Source: Scleromitrula shiraiana
Lineage: Eukaryota > Ascomycota > Leotiomycetes > Helotiales > Sclerotiniaceae
NCBI GenBank assembly: GCA_028455995.1
Contig: JABELC010000004.1
Location: 992,001-1,056,000, forward strand
DNA length: 64,000 nucleotides
Direction: 5' to 3'
A program made the translations under genes and the position numbers. Shown piece by piece: positions 39,404 through 50,570 of this stretch; the first letter of the stretch is position 1; the number at the start of each line of letters is the position of its first letter. The notes below the pieces were generated by a model that was given only the letters and a program-made list of their open reading frames with translations, was not told where the DNA came from and searched no databases.

Positions 39404-40598
39404 CTTGCTTGAGCTGGAAATGGGAAAGTTAGTGTTGGAATTCTATGAGACGATGATAATAGTGGAAGGAAAGGATACTAACTTATAGACTGATGCTATT
39501 GTGGTTGATTGAACGAATGAGGGATCGGGTATTAATGTGGAAAGATTATAAAAAAGTGTATATTCTCAGCGTTTATTGTTGACTAAAGAAAGTGTTGGGC
39601 TGGAATAGTTTGGTTTAAAAAAAAGAAGAAGCAAACAGGAAAGAAAGGAAGAGGAGAAGTTTGAAATATTTATGTAACGCAGAAGATTGCACAAACTCTT
39701 AGATGATCTATCTCTAGAGTCTAGACTCTACACAAAGAACAAAAAGGAAATTGGTGGCTTCATGAATGAATAATAGAATGAATGAATATAATCTCTATCT
39801 CGTAGTTCCGGGCCAATTGTTGGACATCTGAACTCCTTTCTTTCTTCCCATAGAAAATTTTTGACTGAAAATTTATTTTAATTCTAGCAAGTAGTAAGAT
39901 TAGCATCAGCTCAAAAGATCGAAGCTAGAGATAAGAATTGAGAAAGAATTTCTCCTCAACGGGTTTTCGAGGTGAATATTCGATAAGAGAGGATTGTAAG
40001 AATTGAAATTGCTTTTACATACCGAGGAAAGGGAAATCTAATGTTGTTGATTGAAAATTTACCCATCGCTTTAATAGAATAGTAAGATTGGGAGAACGTG
40101 GTATCTGGGAATGAGTATATAGATTCCATTCATTCAGCAATGTTCATTCGGCAATGGTCTCGATTGTTCTATTGTGTTTTCCATTGAATCTAGTTAAGCA
40201 TTGATAGTAGGTTTTGCTAACAAAACCATGATCAACTTCACAACTTTATTTACGACAGCAGTATAGATTGCCCAAGAAAGTGCTATATTAAATCAGCAAT
40301 AGATAAAAGCAACAAATTCACTTCCTCAGAGATGAAGAAATCTTAAAAACTTAAGTCCCTGGTCCACTCCTGCGGTACCTAGTATGGTTTCTACATGGGA
40401 AGCGAATAAAAGATCAAATTTGAAAGTCTTGATAGGAAAGTGAATGCGTTGGTTGTAGATATGTGAGTAATATGGTTCGAAACCTGAATATATATACATG
40501 TGCGGTTCTCCATTCACTGAAAGTTGCTATTTAGGGCAATCTTCAGAATTCACCATCCTCATCTAGGTCCCCGAAATTCGCCGAACTCAATCTAACAT
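39404..40598. other. Intergenic region
   Basis: Upstream DNA of the SnoaL-like gene and downstream DNA of the alcohol dehydrogenase gene. Nothing else is supported; an ORF at 40326-40517 has no features. Confidence 0.4.
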
Positions 40599-42373
40599 TC
40601 AACTTTTATAAAGAGTCAAATCGGGACTCCCCTCAGCTTTCTCCTTCGAAAACTTCGTTTGAACAAAAACCTTCTGCATACCGTCCTCCTTCTTCTCAAA
40701 CTTATAATAAACATCATCCAGTTCATCCAAACTGACACGATGCGAAACCATTTGCAACGGATCGAATTCTCCCTTCTTAATCATCGAGAGAAGTTTCTCC
40801 CAATATTTGTGCACTGGAGCTTGGCCGTTGCCGATTAAGCGGATTCCCCTTTCCATTAGACTACCGATGTTGAAATGATTGGTCTATTTGGTTTGAGTGT
40901 TAGTGATTGGAAGTTGAATTAGAGATAGATGAATAAACTTACATAACCAACATAAACACCAGTGATACCGCATCTTCCGAAATTCCTTACCGAAGTAATC
41001 ATTTCGTTAATAATCTCACTAGAGTCTGTTTCCATACCTAACATGAGTTCAAAGTAATGAGCCCAGCCTTTGGCATATTCTCCAGCTACACATTCTAGTG
41101 CTATATCTGGTCCTCGAGGAACCATCTCCTTCAACTTGGATGTGACGGTTGTTCCGCGGGGTAATTTGCTGAAATCTAAGAGTTCCACTTTAGGGATTTT
41201 GGATTTCACGAAGTCAAGTCGCCAGTTACTGTCGATCATTATGACTCTAGATGCACCGTTCATGAAACTAAACTCTGCACACATTTGTCCAATGGGTCCT
41301 AAGAAATTATTAGCATACTGCGTGATATAATGGCTCGAGGGACAGAAAACTTACCAGCGCCCCAAATGGCGACTACATCACCCTTCTCAACACCAGTATC
41401 CACAACACAGTTCCATGACGTACAGATTACATCTGATAAGAATAAACCTTTCTCATCTGGTACGCTAGGTGGAAGCTTAAGAAGATTTACATCTCCGTAA
41501 GGAACTCTGACGTATTCTGCTTGACCACCTGCAAATCCACCTGTGAAATGAGAATAGCCAAACATTCCTGCAGTTCTTCCTCCATACTATATGTAATTTA
41601 TCAGTAAGTGAGTGATCTTGGAGGAATACCGAATATAGAGTATAACTCACCATGCCATTCTCAATAGTATTACTATTAGTCTTCTCACACTGCGACGACA
41701 ACTTCTTCTCACAATAATGACACTAACCAATCAGTCAGCACTTCACCTAACCTCACCAAACATCATCAGACCCATCCATCCATTTTCACAAAAAAAGAAA
41801 GAAAGAAACTTACATCACCACAAGCAATCTGAAAAGAAGCCACAACCCTATCCCCCTTACTCAACCCCTTAACATCCTTCCCCATACTCTCCACCTCCCC
41901 ACAAAATTCATGCCCAAGAATATCGCCCTTCTCAAGCTCTACGACCGTTCCATGAAGAAGATGGAGATCGCTTCCGCAGACGGTACTTCCTGTTACTTTT
42001 AGGATTACGTCGCGATCTTCTACTACGCGGGGTTTGGGTACTTCGCCTGTTTTCGGTTAGAGTTTTGTATATTATGTCGCGTTGTTTTTGATGATTGTGG
42101 TGGTTTGGGTTAGATGCTGTGATGTATGAGGGTAATTGGGATGGGGATAAGGATGGGATTGTACATAAGTAAGTGTAACATGAAGGAATAAAAATACATA
42201 CGAATCTCGACAGTATTCTTCCCCATCCAAACCAAAGCCTTCATCATCTCACCACTCGGATCCGCAAATTTCTTACGATCACGACCCGGATTTGTAACAT
42301 CTTGTTCAGTCGTGGCGTTGGTATCGTGACCGATTACTTTTTCAAGTAGAGCTGCTGCTTGGGAAAGTGCCAT
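40599..42373 (-). CDS. Zinc-dependent alcohol dehydrogenase (medium-chain, formaldehyde dehydrogenase-like)
   Basis: Six exons (42373-42202, 42046-41814, 41722-41651, 41586-41355, 41298-40943, 40883-40599) join in frame to 449 residues. It is an NAD(P)-dependent oxidoreductase of the MDR superfamily. The catalytic zinc ligands are visible in VCGSDLHLLHG and GHEFCGEV. The structural zinc site is CGDCHYCEKKLSSQC, with one Cys pair encoded on each side of an intron. The cofactor domain has VAIWGAGPIGQM, and SRVIMIDSNWRLDFV marks the end of the second beta strand. An N-terminal extension of about 45 residues precedes the GroES-like domain. Fungal members of this subgroup are annotated as glutathione-dependent formaldehyde dehydrogenase-like or general ADH; the natural substrate is not evident. 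Confidence 0.9.
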
Positions 42374-43187
42374 TTTGAATTAAGTTATTATTTATGATTG
42401 TGCTATGTTGTTCGAGTATAAAAATTGGATGGTTCTCGATTGCAATGGGATGGGATATTATGTTGGAAGAGAAATGCGCATATCTTAAGATGGCAAATCG
42501 AGAATTCCATATACTACGTCATCATTGGTAGAGGGGTAAGGAACAAACGACATTAGCAATATTCAGGGCGGCTAGGATTGAGAAGCCGATTCCAAACTCC
42601 CTTTTTGTTTATATTGCGTTTAAAATCCAATATTGATTGTTAGTCCTATCACTTCTTATCACCGCAATCAATATTTCCATTTCCATCTAATTGTTGTGAT
42701 TGATGGCAATGAGAATTGACTGATAGATATCCTGGTGTTTAGATGTTGTGCTTACATAAGCCACCATGAACTTCAACCAGTCACGTTCTTTAGCTCAGAA
42801 GCATAACGCCAATCAGATAGCAGGTGGCACATGCCTGTGTTTAAAGTAAAGGGGCGAAGAGAAAAAGATGTTGGAGAGAAGTATCAAAATTCACTCTTGA
42901 AGTCACAAGTAAACATGGATATTGTTGAAGCCCAATAGCAGTATCTACCTACCTAGATACCTTCTTTACCTTCCTCACTCTATTTAAATATCTTCCCCCC
43001 TCCTTCCCCTCGATCTACGACCTCTAAATCTACAATTTTGTGAATCTTCCTAGAAGCAACAGCAAGTTATCCATACCCTGATCTTTTTTTACCTCTACTT
43101 TAGTCCATATTCCCATATATCCTTCCGTCTTCAAAGAAAGCTAAACTAGATAACCTACCCAGCAATACCACTCAGAATCGTTCAATC
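42374..43187. other. Intergenic region with two divergent promoters
   Basis: Lies between the minus-strand dehydrogenase and a plus-strand small gene. CT-rich stretches around 42970-43010 lead into the downstream gene. No ORF is supported. Confidence 0.4.
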
Positions 43188-43757
43188 ATGCCAGCTATCC
43201 ATACACCTCGACGTTTCCGCAAATCCCGCGAATCTACCACTAATTACACCCCCAATCCACGCTATCCAGCCAAAAATGAATCCCGCCGGCTCAACATCAA
43301 AAAGCATAGGAAAGGATATCGAGAGGATGGACATGTATTGTTTTTCACACTTCGTAGATCTTGGGGTCACGCCTTCCTTGGGTAAGTTATATATATATAT
43401 ATTTTTGAAGTAATCCGTCTTTGAAATGACTTTGTACTCATTGCAATGCATGAACGCAGTGGTTATCAAGAGCAGTTGTAAATCAGCGAGAGAGAGTATA
43501 TGGGAATTGCTGAGGATGATGAGAGGTGCTGTTACTCAAAAATAGGTTGGGAAATAGGACATCTACCTAGCACTGCCATACATTCCACCAAGCTTCTCCC
43601 ATTCCATCTCGTTTCTACGAACGAATTAAACGTTCTCGCAGATCTTTTCATAACTAATAGAAACATAATTCATGCTTGTTTATCCATTCCTCCATTGACA
43701 AAACTCGTAGCGAAACAGAGATATGATATATTTGCGTGTATTGAGATCGAACGATGA
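43188..43757 (+). CDS. Small basic hypothetical protein
   Basis: ATG 43188 opens a basic, Arg/Lys-rich exon (MPAIHTPRRFRKSRESTTN) running to a donor GTAAGT at 43382. With exons 43460-43477 and 43571-43757 the frame gives 132 residues ending IFACIEIER. If the second intron is not used, the protein ends after YQEQL at 43481 (about 71 residues). The third-exon reading (FHLVSTNELNVLADLFITNR) is protein-like, which favours the longer form. No family is recognised. A CT-rich promoter lies upstream. Confidence 0.4.
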
Positions 43758-44298
43758 TTCCAAACTCAACTCATGAATCTCAAAAGACACCAATAACGAG
43801 TGATTGATTCACTAACCCCACTCACTGGATTCACTCCATTTTTCACACTAACAGTTTGATTATGGATATTCTGGACGATGAGTTTGAAAAAAAGAAACAC
43901 CTTTTTTGTTTCCTAGTATAGTATGCTTCGTTGTGTCTAAATCTCCATCGTGTCCAAGTAGACGAAACGATTTGCTAGATCGGATATTTACCCAGGGCCC
44001 TGTTCTGAACCTTTTATCCTTCCTCTCTCCTCTCCTACAAAAGAAAGCTATGCATACATAGATGCAAGCAATAAGAACAGACGCCTGACTCCATTGACCC
44101 GCCCGGGATATAAAATGAATGAATGAATGGATGTAATGCAATGTAATGTCATCAGAGAAAATATGCATCATGCGTTCAAATCATAGGAGACTTTAGCGAG
44201 CAAAAGATCAAGACAGACCAGACAGACCAGACCAGACCAGACCAACCAATCAATCGACCTTAGTCAATCAACTCAACCAGTCAGTCTAAACAATCTAC
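43758..44298. other. Intergenic region with a short GACCA repeat
   Basis: Convergent spacer between the small basic protein gene and NMD3. A (GACCA)n repeat spans about 44211-44245. No ORF is supported. Confidence 0.45.
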
Positions 44299-45957
44299 TT
44301 ACTGTTCGATCTCATTCTCGTCCCTAACATTCAACTCATCAAACTCATCCAGCAGTTCATTCATATCAATCTTCGGTCCCTCATCCTCCTCTCCATCACT
44401 CGTCTCCACCACACTCATAGCCTCCTCATCCTTCTTCTGCTTCTGCGCCTTATAAAGCGCCAAAGTCTGTCTCAACTCCGTATCCTCCTCCACATCCCTC
44501 AAAAACATCTCATAATCTCTATCCATCTTCTCTTGATCCGCCTTCTTAGGCAAGAGATCGCCTTCATCCCTCGCCATGCGCTTGAGTCGCCAGTTGCGGT
44601 TCTTGGCCTTCTTCTTGCGGGCGTAGAATTTCTTGACGAGCATGACGTCAGGGATTTGCGAGGAGTATGTGTTGGATTCTTCGAGGGCGTCGAATTGTGG
44701 GTTGTTGAAGTTGGTGCCTGTCATCATGTAGCCCATTACGGAGTCGCCTGGGTGGAGAACGTTGCCGAGATGGGTGCGGGTGTAGTAGGTTTTATCGTTA
44801 GAGCCAAGATCTGATGCTCGGGCTACGGTAGCTTCAGCAAGCATCCATCTTCCTTTTTGAGGTCCAAGTGGTTCGATATCCATGACGATGAATTCGACCA
44901 ATTCTTGCACGTCGGCCAATGGTGTGAATGGTGCACGCCAGTAGATAGGTGTGCTGATATCTGCAGTTTGAAGAGTTTGTGGATCGAGAATGTTGACTGA
45001 GTTTCCTACTCTGTAGCAAAGACCAAGTGGAGAAATATTTCCAATCTGCTTTGCCAACTTGATAGGAATGGCCACCAAATCATCCTTGCAAATTGGAACC
45101 AACTCAACCGAGAAAGAGAATTTGTAAGATTTAGTAGATGTGTGAATATCCATGGAAATGAGTTCTTGAGACTTCTTCGCCCTCACCGGAGCAACAGAAT
45201 TCAAAAAATCCACAAACTTCTCCGCCGAATTCCTCGCCGCAAAGAAAAAATCCAACCCATCCTTAACCTCCTTAATATTAATTGTATCCTTATGAGCCCC
45301 ATGCTTAAGAATCAACTGTTCCAAATACAAAAACGTCCTCTTATGCGGAACCTTCTGACGAACTTGCACGCAAGCCCTCCACGTATTCGCCGTATAACTC
45401 TTCTGACAATCCGGACACTGCTGATACGCAACCACATATTCAACTTCAAATGACTGCTGCAGAACGACACCTTCGGACACGGAATCTTGAATCGTAAGCT
45501 TGACCTTCACACGTCTGGAATGCGGCTCCGTCCATATAAAACTAGCATCTATGATCCGAACTTTATGGAGGCCTCTCAGCTTTTTCAAACACAGTGCGAG
45601 GAGTTCGCGGGATTCGGGGGCGGCGACAATCCAGGTTTGAGGGGGGAGTAACCAGCGATCGCAGTCGCGACAGAAGTGGAGGGTGGCTTCTCGTTGGATA
45701 CCTTGGGATACGTCGACGGTTAACTTGACGCAATCGTAGCAGAGGGCTCCGGCAGATGTTGTTCCATCGATAGGAGCGCCACAGTTACAGCAGAGAATAC
45801 TAGGCCGAAGGGAAAAAATAAATATTAGCATTGTCAATATTCATAGAATAAGTTTTGCGTCTTGAGAATGTTAAACTCACGTAGCACCAGTCTGTTGCTC
45901 CCTAAACTGAGGAGCAATAGAAACCGGAGCATCGATATCCATATCCATAGCAGACAT
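44299..45957 (-). CDS. NMD3: 60S ribosomal subunit export protein NMD3
   Basis: Exons 45957-45881 and 45799-44299 (join AC|T) give 525 residues. Nmd3 is the adaptor that binds nascent 60S subunits and carries the nuclear export signal recognised by Crm1. The N-terminal zinc region has the paired Cys motifs CCNCG, LCYDC, FCRDCDRW and CPDC. The conserved QVRQKVPHKRTFLYLEQLIL segment and the RVGNSVNILDP domain follow. The Lys/Arg stretch YARKKKAKNRNWRLKRMA fits the nuclear localisation region. The acidic tail contains a leucine-rich MNELLDEFDELNV, consistent with an export signal. Length matches yeast Nmd3. The short first exon supplies MSAMDMDIDAP, and its ATG is the better start than the one inside exon 2. 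Confidence 0.96.
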
Positions 45958-46885
45958 GATGCCGGATTTCTCTTTTTTCTTTTTATCGTCTTTGATTGAA
46001 ATCTCAGATTTCAATGGTTTTGTATGTGGGATGAAAAAAGTTGCCCCGCTGATATCGATAAAAAAAAATTAATGACGATTAGGTACGGTGGTCGGGAACC
46101 GTTTATTTGGTTACGGTTGCCATTAGGGATTGTTAGTGCAGTTGATTTCTCAGCGATTTTGGGCCAAAGATTATGAAGTTTGGAAAAATGAGGATTCTAC
46201 TACATTCTATTGCCATTATAATTTTAGAGAAGTAGTTATAATAGTAACGATACTAAACCACATCCTGATACTATTAAATGAGGTATGCACGTGACTGTAT
46301 ATATTTCCAGTCACGTGTAAGAGAGTGTAACAGCAGCTTGGAACAACCATATTAGATATCCTGGGAATCATCGAGTAGATACAACTGAAATGAGTTCACT
46401 ATAAGTCATTGATCAGCATTTGAAGGTCTACAAATATTTAATCTAGCTCAGCATAAACCTCCCCTCCAAACACGTAATCCCCGTCCCCAATCACACCATC
46501 AATTCCTAACCAATAATCATAATCATAATCATTCCCATACTTTCCCCTCATTAACAACATCATCAGTATCATGCTTGCTACCAGCCGATATGATGGGATT
46601 CGTTATCTGCGGGATTATACATCCAGAGATATTTCCCCAATGAGATGGTGTCTTGATGTTGTGGTTTCATATTGAATGTCGTTATTTATGATGTCGTATC
46701 TTGCATACATGTGAATATCCAATTGAATACTAGTACTTTGCTCTACTGTGGTGTAACTTTGAGAAATATTTAAAGAGTCTTGAAGTGCCTGTGTATTTAT
46801 TATCTTGAAGTATAAACTTTAAGATATTTATAGCAGAGTTATAAGTATTTGATTGAAATATATAATAAATATAAACCCAAGAACA
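45958..46885. other. Intergenic region between divergent NMD3 and dioxygenase genes
   Basis: Upstream DNA for NMD3 (minus) and the dioxygenase (plus). Two CACGTGA or TCACGTG palindromic motifs occur close together around 46286-46318, bHLH/CBF1-like E-box sites. Nothing coding is supported. Confidence 0.4.
46284..46320. promoter_or_regulatory. Pair of CACGTG-type E-box motifs
   Basis: GCACGTGACTG and CAGTCACGTGTAA lie about 20 bp apart as an inverted pair in the divergent promoter. CACGTG is the site of bHLH factors such as Cbf1, and CACGTGAC is common in fungal promoters of ribosome-related and sulfur genes. Function here is inferred only. Confidence 0.4.
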
Positions 46886-48232
46886 ATGGCTCCCTCGGCG
46901 ACCGAAACAACTACTCTTCCCAACCGGACTGAGAAATCTTCCACGGTTAGATTGACGGGTGATGATGTTGGCCTTTATAAGGAGCTTGCACCGATTGGAT
47001 ATGATAAGGCGGCTGAGGAGAAGGGAACTGATAAGTTTGCTGCTGCATCTGTATGTATCATCAATCCATCGTACTTCCATTCCATACAATCCAGACACCA
47101 AATATCCAACTTGAAATACTACAGTCTGACGAAAATGATACTGATAGTACCCCCACTACCTCCCAACCTGGGGAGATGAAACATACCCACCCCTCACCCT
47201 CTTCGAACATCGTGACCACGGCCTGGACGCCGATAGAACCTTCCCCGACCTACTCACCTCAGGCGTAACAACAATCGAACTAACACCCACAATCGGCACC
47301 GAAATAAAAGGCATCCAATTAAGTCAACTGAGTGATGCAGGAAAAGATCAACTAGCACTCTACGTCGCCCAACGAAAAGTAGTTGCATTCCGGGACCAAG
47401 ATTTTGCCGATTTGCCGATAGCAGACGCTCTCGAATTTGGTCGGTACTTCGGCCGTCTACATATTCATCCCACGTCTGGAGCACCGGCTGGATATCCGGA
47501 GGTTCATCTCGTGCATCGAGGGGCAGATGACAAGACTGCTGATACATTTTTCGAGACGCGGACCAATAGCGTAGCGTGGCATTCGGATGTTACATATGAG
47601 AAACAACCACCTGGGACTACATTTTTGTATGTTCTTGACGTACCGGAGACGGGTGGTGATACTTTGTTTGCGAATGGGGTGGAGGCTTATAATCGGTTGA
47701 GTGAGGGGTTTAAGGAGAGATTGCATGGGCTTAAAGCTACGCATTCGGGGATTGAACAGGTTAATGCTTCGAGGTATAAGAATGGGGCGGTAAGGAGAGA
47801 ACCCGTTGTTAATGTGCATCCGATTGTGAGGACGCATCCTGTGACTGGGGAAAAGGCTCTATATGTTAATCGGCAATGTGAGTAATGTCCTTGTCGGGAT
47901 CTGCTGTTCGGCCAACTAATACTTGGCATAGTTACCCGAAGTATTGTAGGGTTCAAGAAAGAGGAAAGTGATGTGTTGTTGGTAAGGAGTTTTCCTCCCC
48001 ATTTTACCCTATACTAGTCCTCTAACTCATTCAGAACTTCTTATACGATCATATTGCACTTGGTGCTGACTTCCACGTACGAGTCAAATGGGCCCCAAAG
48101 ACAGTAGTGGTATGGGATAACAGGGTCGCAATCCATACAGCCCTTTTAGATTGGCACGGAGGACAACGTAGACATCTTGCTCGTATTACACCACAAGCCG
48201 AAGTACCATACGAGACACCTTTCAAGGTATAG
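46886..48232 (+). CDS. TfdA/TauD-family alpha-ketoglutarate-dependent dioxygenase
   Basis: Four exons (46886-47050, 47148-47877, 47932-47981, 48035-48232) give 380 residues. The second exon opens with YPHYLPTW, a conserved opening in fungal sulfonate/taurine dioxygenases. The Fe(II) site is visible as WHSDVTYE (His-x-Asp) and the distal His in NRVAIHTALLDW. The Arg that binds 2-oxoglutarate is in HLARITPQAE. The enzyme hydroxylates small sulfonates or related compounds with 2-oxoglutarate and O2; yeast Jlp1 is the reference. The exact substrate is unassigned. Its stop is 105 bp from the convergent stop of the downstream gene. The long second exon goes from C-rich to G-rich coding sequence. 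Confidence 0.9.
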
Positions 48233-48337
48233 AAACTCTCTGTTATGTAGCTACGTCTCTCAGGCAATCATAACCACACATTTTTGGTGATTTTCTGTGA
48301 ATGACATTGACGTTTTAGTGATATTTATCTGTGATAT

Positions 48338-49527
48338 TCATAAAAATTCGGGTATCGCATCGAGTTTCTTCTTTTGTTCTTCTTCTCTCTTTATCAACCT
48401 GGCTTGTTCTAACCTCTTTGCTATCCTATCTCTGTTGCTTGAAGGTTGAATAGATGTAGTTTTGACTTTGACAATAGGTTCAGGGTCTTTTCGGTCTTGG
48501 GTCTTAAATACTGATTGCCTTGGTGCTACTGGTTGAATGGATCTTGGTGATTTACTACCCGAGATTCTCTTCGCTGGTTTGGTCTCGCCAGCATCCATGT
48601 GTTCTGATTTGATAGCTTTGAATGATGGAGCAAGGATAGGTGCATCAAGGTCATCATCATCGTCAGATTCTGTAAGACTTTCATCCACGATTTCAGAAGG
48701 TCGAACATTCCGCGAATTACTTCGCAGTGTTGGAGATACAGGTCGTTGTGATTTATTGCTTTGAGATGATGGTCTTTGAAATCCTGCAGATGCTCGTGTA
48801 GCTCTACCAGGGGAGGTGATATTCGTAAGTGAAATGCCTTTTCTTTTCGGAGCCGCCATCAAGCCATGTAGCGATGTTTCAACATATGGTAGGGTCTCAT
48901 CATCACTATCTTCAGACTCTTCTGATACCCCCTTGCCAGTTAATTCACCCAGAGCATTCCGTTGAATTTTTGACCTTGCAATGCCTTCAGTCCGCCGTCT
49001 AGTTGTATTTGGCATCTTTCCAACAACTGGTCTTGAAATAGTATTGATAGTATCAGCATTCCGTGTTTTCACCATCTTTTCCTGTCGTTTATATTCGGCA
49101 GTGTGTAGATGAACAGTGAATTTCTTGGCAATAGTTAGGAACTCATCCTCGACCATACGATACTTATCGTCCTGATCCAAACCTTCTTCCATAAAGCTAT
49201 CAGAATCGTTAACATTGGAAGCTTAATAGTAATCAAAAGGTAGCACAAACCTTTCTGCTGGAGGTTCTGGTGGTGGTGATGATGCTGAGTTATCACGTGC
49301 TGAATTGTATTTAGTAGATAACTTATCATTTCTATTCCGAACCTACCTGCATTCTTAGACCTCTGCTGCTTCTCTGATTTATCGGACTCTTCATCACTAT
49401 CTGAAGAAGAAGAAGCTTGAATTCGAGGACGCTTGGCACGACTAGTTGTAGAGTCAACAGTCGATTTGCGAATCGACGATACAGTAGTTGTGTCACCGTT
49501 CTTTTTCCATGGGAGTATTCTCGGCAT
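48338..49527 (-). CDS. Conserved fungal protein, low-complexity, probably nuclear
   Basis: Exons 49527-49347, 49299-49251 and 49196-48338 give 362 residues. The second intron has an unusual donor, GTTTGT, but the frame is restored. The N-terminus (MPRILPWKKNGDTTTV) and an SSSSDSDEESDKSEKQQ patch precede a helical segment (MVEDEFLTIAKKFTVHLH). The remainder is Ser/Arg/Pro-rich with acidic clusters (ESEDSDDE, TESDDDDD). It ends in a Lys/Glu-rich helix (RIAKRLEQARLIKREEEQKK). Composition suggests a nuclear, phosphorylated, mostly disordered protein. The family is not recognised by name and function is unknown. Confidence 0.7.
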
Positions 49528-50570
49528 GGTGGTGTTGAGTTTGGAATTAATCTAGATGGAGGATGAGAATTACTTTATCGAGGGACGTGTTTCAGTCAAA
49601 GTAATCGCAACAAGATATTCCAGACCTTCACATTGTACACATGTATTAGCCGTATAATATAACTTCCACATCGAGAGAATATATATAATTCAGGAGCCTA
49701 GAATTCAATATTTTCCCAGATACTTCGCCAAAAATCCTTTGGAGAGGCCTTTGTGGATTCTGGAACTTTTCTTGATGTACGAGCGAGTAGAAGTAGAACT
49801 GATGATTTCGCGACAATATAATTGAAACTCGCGACGCGACAAACTCTAGAACTAAATGCACTTTTCTAAGGCGTAACAAGGCAAAAAAAAAGGCAAAAAA
49901 AAGGCAAAAATAGTTTATGCCTGAGAGTTTTTATGACCCACTTTCTTTTATTCTACCGGGCGATGTACGATCCGTAGCAGGTTGAAGTTCAAATGGTTTT
50001 ATTATATTATTCAGGATAGTGCGCGGGATGGTTTATAAACTAGATACGTATAATTGAGTTCCGTACAAGTCTTCGATAAGAGAAGAAATAGAAAGAAAGT
50101 TGTGGCCTCAGGCCAACAACAACAACCACCCAACAGCGATCTCTTATGGCGGCTCCTTCACCAGCCCCCAGAATCTAATAGAAACTTAATGACTCTTCTA
50201 CAAATTCAATTTATTGGGTGAATGAACTTCCAAGAACTCTTCTCTTTCTCTAATCATTGAGCCCTTTACTTGACAGATGACAGATTTGTATTTGTACTGT
50301 ACGGTACTATAAGGCTATCTGAGATAGTTCTACATAAAAATTGTCTCAGTTATATCTGTCCTTGAAAGTAAACATACATATTCAAGTCTCTCTCTTTCTA
50401 TGTTTAATTCCAACTTCAAATTTCAATGTTATGTTTCGATCTATCTTTGTAATTGATAGTATTGATCTATCAGGGTATCACTTCTACTTCTTATACTACA
50501 TCGACAAATAAGAAAGGGGGGGTCAGCGCCGAATACCCCGCAAATCACTTATAATTACCCGGACGACAAC
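49528..50570. other. Intergenic region between divergent genes
   Basis: Contains an A-rich repeat of AAAAAAGGC units at about 49876-49912 near the minus-strand gene, and CT-rich stretches around 50380-50410. No ORF is supported. Confidence 0.4.

Noticed and set aside
40466..40480. tRNA-like B-box sequence (GGTTCGAAACC)
   Set aside because: The match is short, with no A-box, no pairing T arm and no acceptor stem around it; no complete tRNA fold could be drawn.
36703..42373. Secondary-metabolite cluster containing proline dehydrogenase, SnoaL-like protein and alcohol dehydrogenase beside the terpene relic
   Set aside because: No intact backbone enzyme or pathway regulator is present, and these three have ordinary primary-metabolism or unknown roles.
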